Of a DNA stretch of 64,000 nucleotides, positions 35,177-43,746 are shown piece after piece. The stretch is taken from contig NZ_CP108364.1 in the NCBI RefSeq assembly GCF_035946055.1, positions 3,906,001 through 3,970,000 of the forward strand, written 5' to 3'. This DNA is from Streptomyces sp. NBC_01341 (GTDB lineage Bacteria; Actinomycetota; Actinomycetes; Streptomycetales; Streptomycetaceae). Numbering within the stretch: position 1 is the stretch's first letter; each line of letters opens with the position of its first letter. The position numbers were made by a program, and so were the translations under genes. Under the pieces are notes generated by a model. It ran no database searches, was not told where the DNA came from, and was given only the letters and a program-made list of their open reading frames with translations.

Positions 35177-35722
35177 ATGGCGACCCGCAGGATGTCCTCC
35201 GGTGTCTGGATCGTCGTTCTGCTGGCGGCCGCCCTCGCCACGATTTCCTTTCTGTCGGTGCAGGCTTCCCGGAACATTCCCGCACAGGGCACAGCGAGTG
35301 CCGATTCGAAGCCGACTCCGAAGCCCCGCCCTTCCGCCACGAAGCCCAGGACCTACCCCGTTCCCGACAATTCCGGAACCGGGCGCCGGGTCGTGTACTC
35401 GCTCTCCCAGAAAAGGGTGTGGCTGGTCTCCGAGCGCGAGTCCACCGCCCGTACCTTTACGGTGTGGCCGGGCAATGTGCCCCCGGCGGAGGGGAAGCAT
35501 GCGGTGACCTTCCGCCGCGCGGAGGGCACGGGCAGCGACGGTGTACGTATCCAGCACGCGGTCTACTTCGGGGCGCGATCAGCCTTCTCCCACGCGGTTG
35601 ACGGGGCTTCTCCCGCACCCGACAGCACGGTGAAGACCGGCGCGATTCGCGAGAGTGTCGCGGACGGGACGGCGCTGTGGGATTTCGCTGCGAAGGGGAC
35701 GTTCGTTCACGTCGTCGGCTGA
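35177..35722 (+). CDS. Secreted YkuD-like protein lacking catalytic Cys
   Basis: 181 residues from an ATG with GGAGGAG upstream. A single N-terminal membrane anchor (IVVLLAAALATISFLSV) and a Pro/Lys/Thr-rich linker are followed by a beta-rich domain: RRVVYSLSQKRVWLVSE, FTVWPGNVPPAEGKHAV, IRESVADGTALWDFAAKGTFVHVVG. This follows the order of L,D-transpeptidase (YkuD) folds but the catalytic HxxxCxRM motif is missing, so it is probably non-enzymatic. A hairpin terminator lies 50 bp beyond the stop. Confidence 0.7.
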   Translation: MATRRMSSGVWIVVLLAAALATISFLSVQASRNIPAQGTASADSKPTPKPRPSATKPRTYPVPDNSGTGRRVVYSLSQKRVWLVSERESTARTFTVWPGNVPPAEGKHAVTFRRAEGTGSDGVRIQHAVYFGARSAFSHAVDGASPAPDSTVKTGAIRESVADGTALWDFAAKGTFVHVVG

Positions 35723-35769
35723 GCGGAACCGGCCCCGCGCGGTACGAGCGCTGAGCCCCGGTACGACAG

Positions 35770-35804
35770 CAGGGCCCGGACCGCGCGCCGCAGTCCGGGC
35801 CCTG
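35770..35804. terminator. Hairpin terminator between convergent genes
   Basis: 11-bp arms CAGGGCCCGGA / TCCGGGCCCTG with a 13-nt loop, lying between the YkuD-like gene and the convergent small gene at 35846; it can serve both. Confidence 0.65.
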
Positions 35805-35845
35805 CCCCGTGCCCCTGTGCCGTGCCCCTTCGCGGCGGCGTCGTG

Positions 35846-36061
35846 TCAGCTCTGCTCGGTGTCGTCGCCCGCCTGCTCGGCGCCCCCGGCCGCGCCCGTC
35901 TTCTCGCGCATCTTGCGCACGAGCTCCGCCCTCTGGTCGGCGGCATTCTGGCGGTCGAGGTTGCGGTGCGGACCGTTGTTCTGCCGCTCGGCGCGGGACA
36001 GCTTCTTGCGCTGGCCGCCGCCCATGCCCACGGGGTTGTTGATGTTCTTGCTGTCGGTCAC
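35846..36061 (-). CDS. Small hydrophilic protein (DUF6243-like)
   Basis: 71 residues, highly charged and predicted disordered or helical: NPVGMGGGQRKKLSRAERQNN, then AADQRAELVRKMREKTG. It resembles the streptomycete family DUF6243, which carries a GGxRKxLSR motif near the N-terminus and a RxELxxKMREK motif. Function unknown. Monocistronic, convergent with the YkuD-like gene. Family naming is from memory. Confidence 0.65.
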   Translation of the reverse strand: MTDSKNINNPVGMGGGQRKKLSRAERQNNGPHRNLDRQNAADQRAELVRKMREKTGAAGGAEQAGDDTEQS

Positions 36062-37067
36062 GGGTTCTCCCGGAATGATGTGAAGTGATCTACGGATCCG
36101 TCGGTGGATGACGGGCGTGGCGACGTCAAGGGACGTCAGCAGGGGCCCATCACGCTCTCACTCGAGAATCGGCGCCTGGAAGAACACGTCGAAGACGTTA
36201 CCCGGTTCCGCCGGGCCCGCACGCCAGGCCTTCGCTCGTCGGCCGGGCTCCTGGCCGACGGGCGCTCTGTCCGCCGGTTCCTTCCGGGGATCTCCGCACC
36301 CGCCGGTGCTCGCCGCCTGCCGGGACAGGTCGGGATGGACGTGACGGGGCCGCCGTGGGCGTGGTCGGTGGCCGCGAGCACGGCGACGGCATGTGCACTG
36401 AACCGCGCGCCCGGCACACACCGAGGCGATAGCCGGGCGGTCGTTGCCTTGTCGCAGGTGCCCGACCGTCCCTCGGTCACCTTGGCCGGCCTCTTTCCCG
36501 CACATCTGCGGGAGGTTACCTCTCACCCGAACACTGCAAAGTCTGTGCTGGGGGGAGTAGACATTGGGCTGTGGTGTGTCTATGGTTTCTCTCGTAACCA
36601 GAAGGACAGCAGGGCCCAGCAGGGACGAACTGCTGGGCGGAATGACCCGCAGTTGCATGCGCAGGACGGGCCGGTGGTGGAGTCGCGAAGCCAGTGTTTC
36701 GTGTAGGTCGGCGACGGGACTGACAACCGGACCGGGTGGCCCGCAGTGATGAGGGGCCGCCGCGAGCAGTACCGCAGTACCAGCAGTAGGCAAGTGAGTG
36801 ACCCAGAGGGAAGAACGGAGGAATCAGGCGCCATCAGGATCGCCCGGGCGGAAGCCTTGAGCCCGGGTACCGCAGGACATCGATAGTGAGGTGGTCTCCG
36901 GTCAAGCAACCGCGATCCCCGCACCCCCGACCACAGCATTCGAGTCGGGCACGCGGAAACAGAAGGCCGGCGCAGTCACAGGGCCGGCAGATGGTGTAGC
37001 AGTTCCTTCGGGGCCTTGGTGCCGTACGGCACCAAGGCCCCTCCACGCGTTCCACGAGAGAGGTGCA
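36062..37067. other. 1-kb non-coding region with structured leader
   Basis: No convincing gene: open frames such as 36104-36706 lack codon bias. Visible structure: an inverted repeat TAGACA ... TGTCTA (36558-36563 and 36577-36582), a 9-bp hairpin GCCCAGCAG / CTGCTGGGC (36614-36638) and a 14-bp palindrome at 37010-37041 just before the regulator gene. Together these suggest a promoter near 36.55 kb and a roughly 450-nt structured leader for the merR-like gene. Confidence 0.5.
37010..37041. repeat. Perfect 14-bp-arm palindrome upstream of merR-like copy 2
   Basis: Left arm GGGGCCTTGGTGCC, 4-nt GTAC centre, right arm its exact complement, ending 26 bp before the regulator ATG. It could be an operator or a leader hairpin that controls translation. 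Confidence 0.6.
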
Positions 37068-37415
37068 ATGACAGCAGACGACTCCTTCGGACGTCTCGAC
37101 GACGACGACTACCCCGCCTACACCATGGGCAGGGCCGCCGACATGCTCGGCACCACCCAAGGCTTCCTCCGCGCCATCGGCGAAGCCCGCCTCATCACCC
37201 CACTGCGCTCCGCGGGCGGCCACCGCCGCTACTCCCGCTACCAACTGCGCATCGCCGCCCGCGCCCGCGAACTCGTCGACGGGGGCACCCCCATCGAGGC
37301 CGCCTGCCGCATCGTCATCCTCGAAGACCAGCTCGAGGAAGCCCAGCGCATCAACGCCGAGTACCGCCGTACCGCTGAATCGGCGAAGCCCGCGACCGCG
37401 GCCGAAGACGGCTGA
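37068..37415 (+). CDS. Small MerR-family transcriptional regulator (copy 2)
   Basis: 115 residues; same architecture as the copy at 8191 (YTMGRAADMLGTTQGFLRAI, GGHRRYSRYQL, then ILEDQLEEAQRINAEYRR) and about 90 percent identical across 85 residues. Its codons are strongly C-ending (GCC, CGC), while copy 1 uses mixed C and G endings. That difference argues against a very recent local duplication and for separate acquisition or old divergence under protein-level constraint. GAGAGAGG provides the ribosome-binding site. Convergent with the GAF-SpoIIE phosphatase. Confidence 0.88.
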   Translation: MTADDSFGRLDDDDYPAYTMGRAADMLGTTQGFLRAIGEARLITPLRSAGGHRRYSRYQLRIAARARELVDGGTPIEAACRIVILEDQLEEAQRINAEYRRTAESAKPATAAEDG

Positions 37416-37520
37416 CCGGCGGGCTCCACGCAGGAGCTGGTGGCCCGCCCCTGCGTGCTGGAGCGTCCTCCGAGCTGCGCGGGCGGGCGAGACGGCGGCT
37501 CGCGGTTTCGCGTGGCCTCG

Positions 37521-38690
37521 CTACTGGGGGCCGTGCCAGTCCAGGCACAGGACGGTGGCGTCGTCTTCCGGGGGGTGGTCGTCGTAGGCATCGGCGACCG
37601 CGGCGACCAGAGCACGCACGGCCTCTCGCGGGTGCTCGGTGGCTGTGGCACGGATGAGGCCGGGGAGATCCACGGTCTTCGCCTCGCGCTCCTGCATCCC
37701 GTCGGTGTGGAGCACGAGGCGGTCACCGGGGCGCAGATCGAGGTCTTGCACCTGATAGGCGCCCTGCAAGGTGATACCGAAGGGCATGTCCGCCGCAAGG
37801 GGCAGTTGGTCGACTGTGCCGTCGCGCAGCCGCAACGGCTGGGGGTGGCCGGCGTTGACGAACTTGGTGCTGGTCCCGTCCAGGGCGATGCGTAGCAGTT
37901 GTCCGGTGGCGAAGGCGGGTTGCCCGTGGTCGAGGAGGGCCTGGTGGATCTGGCGGGCCTGTTCGGCGAGGTCGGTTCCGGCGCGGCGGGCGCCGCGGGA
38001 CGCGTTGACCAGGAGGGTGGCGGTGAGTGCGGCGTTGACGTCGTGGCCCATGGCGTCGGTGACGGACATATGAAGGGTGTCGTTGTCCAGGCTGTAGTCG
38101 TAGGTGTCGCCTGCGATGTCGGAGGCCGGGACCAGCGCGCCGGCGAGGGTGAAAGCGGTGGCTTCCAGGGAGGCGGCCGACGGTAGGAGTTGGCGCTGGA
38201 TTTCCGCGGCCAGGCTGACCGAGGTGGTGCGATTGCCCCAGTGGTAGAGGTCGGTGAAGCGACGGTCGGTGACGACGATGTACGCCAACGCGTGCGCAGC
38301 CGCCTCGACCTGTTCCAGCACGTCCTGCGTGACGTGATCGAGGAACAGCTCCAGGACGCCGATGGTGTCGCCGCGGTTGGTGACCGGTGCGAGCACCCGC
38401 CGCCCCTGTTCCCCTTCCGGAGCCTGCACCAGCCGCTGGGCGCGCAGGACCTCGTCGTAGAGGCCGCTGTCGGCGAGGGGTACTTGTTCGGCGCGGCGCT
38501 CCTGTGACTCAGCCGCGGTGTCGTTCACCCGCAGGAGGCGCCGACCGACGACGTCGACGAACAGGAACGACACGTACCGGGCGCCGAACCGGTCTCGCAA
38601 ATTGCGCGCCACGACGTCGATGGAGTCCGCCGGAGCTGCGTCCTCCGCCGCCGCCAGCACCTCTGCCAGTCTCATTCGATCACGTGTCAC
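37521..38690 (-). CDS. GAF-SpoIIE (PP2C) serine/threonine phosphatase
   Basis: 389 residues from a GTG with GGAGG 5 nt upstream. A GAF-like sensory domain (about 20-150) precedes a SpoIIE/PPM phosphatase domain (about 165-389) with AGDTYDYSLDN, VTDAMGHDVNAAL, NAGHPQPLRL and PEDDATVLCLDW. Metal-binding Asp residues are in place, although the first motif reads SDIAGDTYDY rather than the usual GGDWYD. It probably acts on an anti-anti-sigma factor. Adjacent to the second MerR-like regulator, convergent. Confidence 0.87.
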   Translation of the reverse strand: MTRDRMRLAEVLAAAEDAAPADSIDVVARNLRDRFGARYVSFLFVDVVGRRLLRVNDTAAESQERRAEQVPLADSGLYDEVLRAQRLVQAPEGEQGRRVLAPVTNRGDTIGVLELFLDHVTQDVLEQVEAAAHALAYIVVTDRRFTDLYHWGNRTTSVSLAAEIQRQLLPSAASLEATAFTLAGALVPASDIAGDTYDYSLDNDTLHMSVTDAMGHDVNAALTATLLVNASRGARRAGTDLAEQARQIHQALLDHGQPAFATGQLLRIALDGTSTKFVNAGHPQPLRLRDGTVDQLPLAADMPFGITLQGAYQVQDLDLRPGDRLVLHTDGMQEREAKTVDLPGLIRATATEHPREAVRALVAAVADAYDDHPPEDDATVLCLDWHGPQ

Positions 38691-39313
38691 ATCAGCCTCC
38701 TGGAACCGCGGACTCTCCTGCTCGCGGCATGACAGTACGTGCCCCTTCTCTTACGCTGCGCGATATCCGCCAGGCCCTTCGTCCCGCCGTCCAGCCCGTC
38801 CTGCCGGTCCACTCCGGCCGACTGCCCGCAGCGGCGGGGGATTGTGAAGTGGGAACGGTGTTGACCGGACCGCGTGCCGCGTCCGACCGACCCGACGGCG
38901 ATCTGCCGGGTGACAACGGCGGCGACGGCGGGACGGGATGTCGAATGTGTCGAGTCTGTGCGGGAGATGAGGTCGCTGGCGTGCCGCGCCCGTGTGGCAG
39001 CGATTCATTGATCTCACCTGGACGGCGGCAGGAGAGCATCCGGGACGGGGTCTGGTCACGGGCGCGACTGAAACCTTGCGTCATGTGAGTTAAGGAAAGA
39101 CGTGCACCGGAGTGAATAGGCTTATGGTCAACACTTTCCCCATCTCTGATTGTCACTTTATTGGGGTGTCGTTTTCGCTCGCATTTCTGGCGTCGTGTCC
39201 GGGGTGCGGAAAATTGCTGCGCAATATTCGGCGGAAACGTGACGGCTGCTCGGACGTTTGGCTGGGCCGGGTGCGCCGTGGACCACGACTCTCCGACAGG
39301 AAATGGCCTCTCG
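38691..39313. other. 623-bp divergent intergenic region
   Basis: Between the leftward phosphatase gene and the rightward DUF3494 gene. GC-rich to about 39050, then AT-rich (39090-39200), the latter probably containing the DUF3494 promoter. Long open frames here are on the wrong strand or lack start signals; I see no gene. Confidence 0.45.
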
Positions 39314-40687
39314 ATGAAGTTGAAGATCCCTAAGCCGGCTTCCCGCCGAGCCCTCTCCGGCTGGCTTGCCTCGGGGCTTGCCGCGACCGTTGCCGGTGTC
39401 ATGGTCGCCGTGACACCGACGCAGGCGCTGGCCATCGCGACTCCCGTGCCGTTGGGCACGGCTGCCTCGTACTCCGTTCTGGCGGGTGAAAGGGTCACGA
39501 ACACGGGGCCCTCGGTCATCAGCCAGGATCTCGGGGTGAGCCCGGGGACGGCTATCACCGGGTTCCCGCCCGGGCAGGTGCTCGGTGCGGTGCATTCCGC
39601 GGACGCCGCGGCGCTGCAGGCCAAGAGCGATCTTGTCGTGGCTTACAACAACGCGGCCGGCCAGGCTACGGACTTCGCGCTCGCGGCCGGTATCGGGAAC
39701 GGCGACACGCTGCTGCCGGGTGTGTACACCGCGGTGTCGGGTGTGGGACTCACCGGTGACCTGATTCTGGATGCCGGGGGGAACCCGAACGCGGTCTGGG
39801 TGTTCCAGATTCCCGAGGCCCTCACCACGGCGTCCTCCAGTCGCGTGCTTCTGACGAACGGCGCGTCCGCCTGCAACGTGTACTGGCAGATCGGCAGTTC
39901 GGCCACGCTGGGTACCACCTCCACGTTCGTCGGCACGATCATGGCTCTGACCTCGATCAGTGTGACCACGGGGACGAACATCCAGGGCCGTGCGCTGGCC
40001 CGCAACGGTGCGGTGACGCTCGACGACAACCGGATCTTCCCCGGCACGTGCTCGACCACGACCACGGGCGGAACGACGACCGGCACCACCACCGGTACCA
40101 CCACTGGAACCACGACCGGTGTGCTCGGTGGGGTGCTGGGTGGCGTGACGACCGGCGGTGCGACGACAGGCGTGGTCGGCGGTGTCCTCGGAGGCGTTTC
40201 GACCGGGGGTCTGGTCGCCGGCCAGGTGACCGGCGGTACGTCCGGGAACATCTCCGGCAACACCTCGGGGAACGTCGCGGGCAACACGACCAGTGGTAAC
40301 ACCGCGGGCAACACGACCGGCGGTAACACCGCGGGCAACACGACCGGCAACAACACCGCGGGGAACGACACCGGCGGTAACGGCGGAGGGCCGGGCGGCC
40401 CCGGCCACGGCGGTCCGGGCAACGGCGGTCCGGGTCACGGTGGCCCCGGCCACGGTGGACCGGGCAACGGCGGTCCGGGTCACGGTCACGAGGGTGGACC
40501 GGACAAGGGACACGAGGGTCGACCCGACCACGGTCCCGAGGGCAAGCCCGGGCACGGTCCCGAGGGCAAGCCCGGGCACGGTCCCGAGGGCAAGCCCGGC
40601 CGCGGCGGCGACGACAAGCACGGTGAGCACCACGGCTACGGGGACAAGCCCGACGAGCAGGGTGGCCCCGAAGGTCACGCGGGCTAG
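39314..40687 (+). CDS. Secreted DUF3494 (ice-binding-like) protein with long repetitive tail
   Basis: 457 residues. Signal peptide (about 1-40), then a DUF3494/IBP-like beta-helix domain (about 45-243; VPLGTAASYSVLAGERVTNTG, VFQIPEALTTASSSRVLLTN, MALTSISVTTGTNIQGRALA). The tail is compositionally extreme: Thr-Gly repeats, GNTSGN/GNTAGN repeats (about 310-360), HGGPG repeats (about 359-392) and three GPEGKPGH repeats (about 395-430). DUF3494 proteins bind ice or act as adhesins; the soil setting and the tail favour a surface/matrix role. It precedes the DUF5819-HTTM-DCC cassette by 166 bp on the same strand. Confidence 0.85.
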   Translation: MKLKIPKPASRRALSGWLASGLAATVAGVMVAVTPTQALAIATPVPLGTAASYSVLAGERVTNTGPSVISQDLGVSPGTAITGFPPGQVLGAVHSADAAALQAKSDLVVAYNNAAGQATDFALAAGIGNGDTLLPGVYTAVSGVGLTGDLILDAGGNPNAVWVFQIPEALTTASSSRVLLTNGASACNVYWQIGSSATLGTTSTFVGTIMALTSISVTTGTNIQGRALARNGAVTLDDNRIFPGTCSTTTTGGTTTGTTTGTTTGTTTGVLGGVLGGVTTGGATTGVVGGVLGGVSTGGLVAGQVTGGTSGNISGNTSGNVAGNTTSGNTAGNTTGGNTAGNTTGNNTAGNDTGGNGGGPGGPGHGGPGNGGPGHGGPGHGGPGNGGPGHGHEGGPDKGHEGRPDHGPEGKPGHGPEGKPGHGPEGKPGRGGDDKHGEHHGYGDKPDEQGGPEGHAG

Positions 40688-40853
40688 GTCGCGGGCCTGA
40701 CGCGGCGGTTCCGAGGCTCACGGGGGCCAGGTCTCGGACTGACCGCGGGCATCGAATGACTGGATGACAGCTCGACGGCATGCGGCAGATTCCTCTTTCT
40801 GTCGCATGCCGTCAGTGGTATTCGCGACAGCGGCATTAAATGCGAGAGTTGGC

Positions 40854-41588
40854 ATGAGAAGAACTGGGTGGGCGGTGTCCGGCCGAATGCAAGCAGTGGA
40901 CACGGAAGAAGCGCAACAGCCCGAGTCCGGCGTGCCGGGCGCCTGTATCAAGGGGGAGGGCGCGTCACCGAAGCGGGAGAAAGCTGCCCGTGCCCTGAAC
41001 AAGGGCCTGTTTACCGTGGTGCTCATGTGTCTGGTGACAGCGCTGACCCACGTCATCATGGTTTTCCTCCATGTGGCACCCGCGAATCCTGTATCGAAGC
41101 GGTACAGCCCGCAGGTGAACGCGTGGGTGTACCCCCTGTTCGAGCAGAACTGGCGGCTGTTCGCCCCTGATCCGGACTCCGCCAACCGGCAGATCCTGGC
41201 GAGGACGTCGCACACCGCCCCGGACGGATCGGTCCGGGTGAGCGACTGGTTCGACCTGGCCGCAGTGGATTCTTCGGCAGTCGAGCACAACGTGTTCCCG
41301 AGCCACACGACGCAGAACCTGTTGCGCCGGGCGTGGACGACCTACGTCGAACTGCACGGTGGCGACGACGCGGCGAACTCGGAACGGGCCGTGATGTTGC
41401 AGCAGTACCTGCGCAACATCGCCGCTGACCGTTTCGCGCACCACAACAGCGATCCGTTCGAGTTCATCCAGCTTCGTGTCCTGACACTGCCCATCGCGGC
41501 TCCCGGCACGGCGGCTTCGAAGCGTCCGCCCGTACCGGTCGAGAACCGGCTTCTGCCCTGGTGGAAGGTGACCCCACATGGGATCTGA
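40854..41588 (+). CDS. DUF5819/SdpA-like membrane protein
   Basis: About 244 residues; ATG at 40854 is preferred (GAGAG upstream) but 40887 is possible. One membrane helix (GLFTVVLMCLVTALTHVIMVFL) precedes an extracytoplasmic domain with the characteristic QNWRLFAPDP motif and a conserved DWFDLAA. DUF5819 proteins are genome partners of HTTM proteins, much as SdpA is of SdpB in the Bacillus SDP toxin maturation system. It overlaps the HTTM gene by 11 nt, so the two are translationally coupled. Biochemical role unknown. Confidence 0.8.
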   Translation: MRRTGWAVSGRMQAVDTEEAQQPESGVPGACIKGEGASPKREKAARALNKGLFTVVLMCLVTALTHVIMVFLHVAPANPVSKRYSPQVNAWVYPLFEQNWRLFAPDPDSANRQILARTSHTAPDGSVRVSDWFDLAAVDSSAVEHNVFPSHTTQNLLRRAWTTYVELHGGDDAANSERAVMLQQYLRNIAADRFAHHNSDPFEFIQLRVLTLPIAAPGTAASKRPPVPVENRLLPWWKVTPHGI

Positions 41589-42801
41589 GCAGATCACCCC
41601 GTTCCCGTCCCAGGCCGTGCCCTCCGACGGGCCGCCGGGACAGACGGCCACGGACATCGGTGTCGTCCGGTGGCTGAGTGACCGCACCGGCACGTTGTGG
41701 GCTCTGGTGACCGGCCGCCCGGTGTCCCTGTACGCGGCCGCGGTACTGCGCATCGGTTACGGGCTGCTGTACCTCGCCTTCCTCCTGCGTGAGTTCCCGC
41801 ACCGGAGCGAGATCTGGGGCCCCGCCTCGCCGTGGACATCCGAGCTGGCACAGCAGCTCTTCGAGCAGTCGGGCTGGAACAGCATCCTGACGTTGTCCGG
41901 CAGCCGCACCTACTTCGAGCTGTGCTACGCGGCGGCCGTAGCGACGTCCGTCCTCTTCACGCTGGGCTGGCGGACCCGCATCATGTCCGTCCTGTTCGCC
42001 GTCGTGGTGGTCTCCTTCCACGCGAGAGCGATCTTCATGACGGACGGGGGCGACAATCTGATCCTGCTGATGGCCCTCTACCTCGTCCTCACCGCATGCG
42101 GTCGGCGCTGGTCCCTCGACGCGCGCAGAAACCGGCGGGCCGTCGTACGAGCGGGCACGACACCGCCGCCTGTGAAGACCTTCTGGCTGCAGCAACTCAC
42201 CGACGCACGGGTCACGCTGACGACCGTCGTACACAACTGCGGACTCTTCGTCATCGCAGCCCAGGTCTGTCTCCTGTACGGAGCGGCCGGCCTGTACAAG
42301 GTGCAGGGCCCCTCCTGGGGAGGGGGGACCGCCATCCACTACGTGCTGAACCTCGAACTCTTCCAGCCCTGGCCCGCGCTCTCGCATCTCGTGGACCAGT
42401 ACCCGACCGTGATCGCGGTCGCCAGCTACGTCACCGTGCTCCTCCAGGTCGCCTTCCCCTTCGTGCTCTTCGGCAGGCTGAAGTACCCCGTGCTCGCCAT
42501 GCTGCTGGGCATGCACATCGGCATCGCGGTCCTCATGGGACTCCCCCTGTTCTCCGGGGCCATGATCGTGGCCGACGCGGCGTTCCTCCCGGACCGCTTC
42601 TACATGTTCCTGGCCCGCTGCGCCCGGCGCATGGCCACGCGAGCCGGCCTGAGACGGTCCAGCCCCTCAGAAGGGCCCGACTCCCGGTCCGTACCTCCAC
42701 AGTTCAGAAGTGGCTCACCCACCTCGGGCCGGCAGACCACCCCAGGTCAGGAGCGCCCGGCCTCAGCCGGCAAGGACAAGCTGGTTCCCGACCCGCGTTG
42801 A
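41578..42801 (+). CDS. HTTM-domain membrane protein (vitamin K carboxylase-like, SdpB-like)
   Basis: 407 residues. Multiple membrane helices (about 53-75, 115-160, 170-185, 225-245, 280-330) match the HTTM domain shared by SdpB and vitamin K-dependent gamma-carboxylase. Conserved features include PASPWTSELAQQL, FHARAIFMTDGGDNLILLM, YGAAGLYKVQGPSW and LGMHIGIAVLMGLPLF. The C-terminal 60 residues are a disordered Ser/Pro tail. In characterised relatives these proteins modify or mature a peptide substrate in the membrane. No substrate-sized peptide gene is evident beside it. Confidence 0.9.
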   Translation: MGSEQITPFPSQAVPSDGPPGQTATDIGVVRWLSDRTGTLWALVTGRPVSLYAAAVLRIGYGLLYLAFLLREFPHRSEIWGPASPWTSELAQQLFEQSGWNSILTLSGSRTYFELCYAAAVATSVLFTLGWRTRIMSVLFAVVVVSFHARAIFMTDGGDNLILLMALYLVLTACGRRWSLDARRNRRAVVRAGTTPPPVKTFWLQQLTDARVTLTTVVHNCGLFVIAAQVCLLYGAAGLYKVQGPSWGGGTAIHYVLNLELFQPWPALSHLVDQYPTVIAVASYVTVLLQVAFPFVLFGRLKYPVLAMLLGMHIGIAVLMGLPLFSGAMIVADAAFLPDRFYMFLARCARRMATRAGLRRSSPSEGPDSRSVPPQFRSGSPTSGRQTTPGQERPASAGKDKLVPDPR

Positions 42802-43109
42802 GCCCCCGGCACCGCCCTGTCGTACGGCAACCACCCGACCGACGCACGGATGTAGAACTGCCGGTGCCACCACGGACCGGCAAGAGGGCACCGCGATTCG
42901 ACAGGGCTCGATGGTCGTGGCCCTCCTCCCTGCGGGCAGGAGGGCCGGGGCCCGTCGGGCCCCACGGCGCGTCCCGCGTCCCGTAGACACGCCGCATCTC
43001 GATCGCATCGCGCCCGACGCGCAACTGGCGCCGACCATTGCTCCCCAGGTGGGCGTACACGCTGGATCACTCCCCCGCACAGGGAAGTTCACTCAGACAG
43101 GATGGGCCG
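42802..43109. other. Intergenic region within the HTTM cassette
   Basis: 308 bp between the HTTM gene and the DCC gene on the same strand. It contains a hairpin (42919-42946) that may terminate or attenuate. No small ORF with a good ribosome-binding site was found. Confidence 0.4.
42919..42946 (+). terminator. Hairpin downstream of HTTM gene
   Basis: 9-bp arms GGCCCTCCT / AGGAGGGCC with a 10-nt loop; possible terminator or attenuator between the HTTM and DCC genes. Confidence 0.4.
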
Positions 43110-43505
43110 ATGCCTCCGCAATCCGTACTCTCCGTGCTGGTCTACGACGGTGACTGCGCTTTCTGCACCACCTCGGTGAGCTACCTCATGCGCCGCCTCA
43201 GGCCCAAGTGCACTGTCACACCCTGGCAATTCACCGACCTCGACGCCCTCGGCGTCACCCGGCGGAGAGCCCAGCACGAACTCCTGTACATCTTGCCGAC
43301 AGGCACGGTGTACGGCGGCGCACAGGCCGTCGCCAAACTCCTGCTGCGTGCGGGCGGCATCTGGGCCTGGCCCGGCGGGCTGCTCACGTTGCCACCGGTG
43401 CGCTGGATCGCCCACCGCATCTACCGAGTCATCGCCACCCACCGTGACCGGATGCCCGGCGGCTCACCGACCTGCGCGTTGACGGCCGATCACCGCCTGG
43501 GTTGA
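43110..43505 (+). CDS. DCC1-like thiol-disulfide oxidoreductase (DUF393)
   Basis: 131 residues. Opens with VLVYDGDCAFCTTSVSYL, the DxDC-xxC motif that names the DCC family (thioredoxin-like redox pair), and continues LLYILPTGTVYGGAQAVAKLLL and RIYRVIATHRDRMPGG. DCC proteins are frequent neighbours of HTTM/DUF5819 genes, suggesting they supply electrons or oxidise a substrate for that system. A hydrophobic segment (AWPGGLLTLPPVRWIAH) could attach it to the membrane. Confidence 0.88.
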   Translation: MPPQSVLSVLVYDGDCAFCTTSVSYLMRRLRPKCTVTPWQFTDLDALGVTRRRAQHELLYILPTGTVYGGAQAVAKLLLRAGGIWAWPGGLLTLPPVRWIAHRIYRVIATHRDRMPGGSPTCALTADHRLG

Positions 43506-43746
43506 TCTGTTGCACCTGTTGACACCGCGGTTTCCGGTGGGCGGTGGAAGCCGTGGCAGTCGCTGACCGAGGACCGGCATCCCTCTCGGTCATCACACAG
43601 AGTCACCTGATGTTACGCCGTATGGGTGGATCCCTCCACGCGCTTGTGTCACCACCTCGGCACAGCGATGCACAATGCGCTCAAGACTTGATCTTGGCAG
43701 CCTGTAGAGCAGCAGTGCGCCCATTACGCCCGGAGATGCACTACCC

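Noticed and set aside
36104..36706. 200-residue plus-strand ORF in the 36-kb gap
   Set aside because: No codon bias, no ribosome-binding site and no recognisable domain; overlaps hairpins and the palindrome.
38387..39088. Plus-strand ORF overlapping the start of the GAF-SpoIIE gene
   Set aside because: Antisense to the clearly coding phosphatase N-terminus and Pro/Arg-rich throughout.
40060..40620. Tandem repeat as CRISPR or mobile-element repeat
   Set aside because: Repeats are short coding tracts within one open frame of the DUF3494 protein tail.
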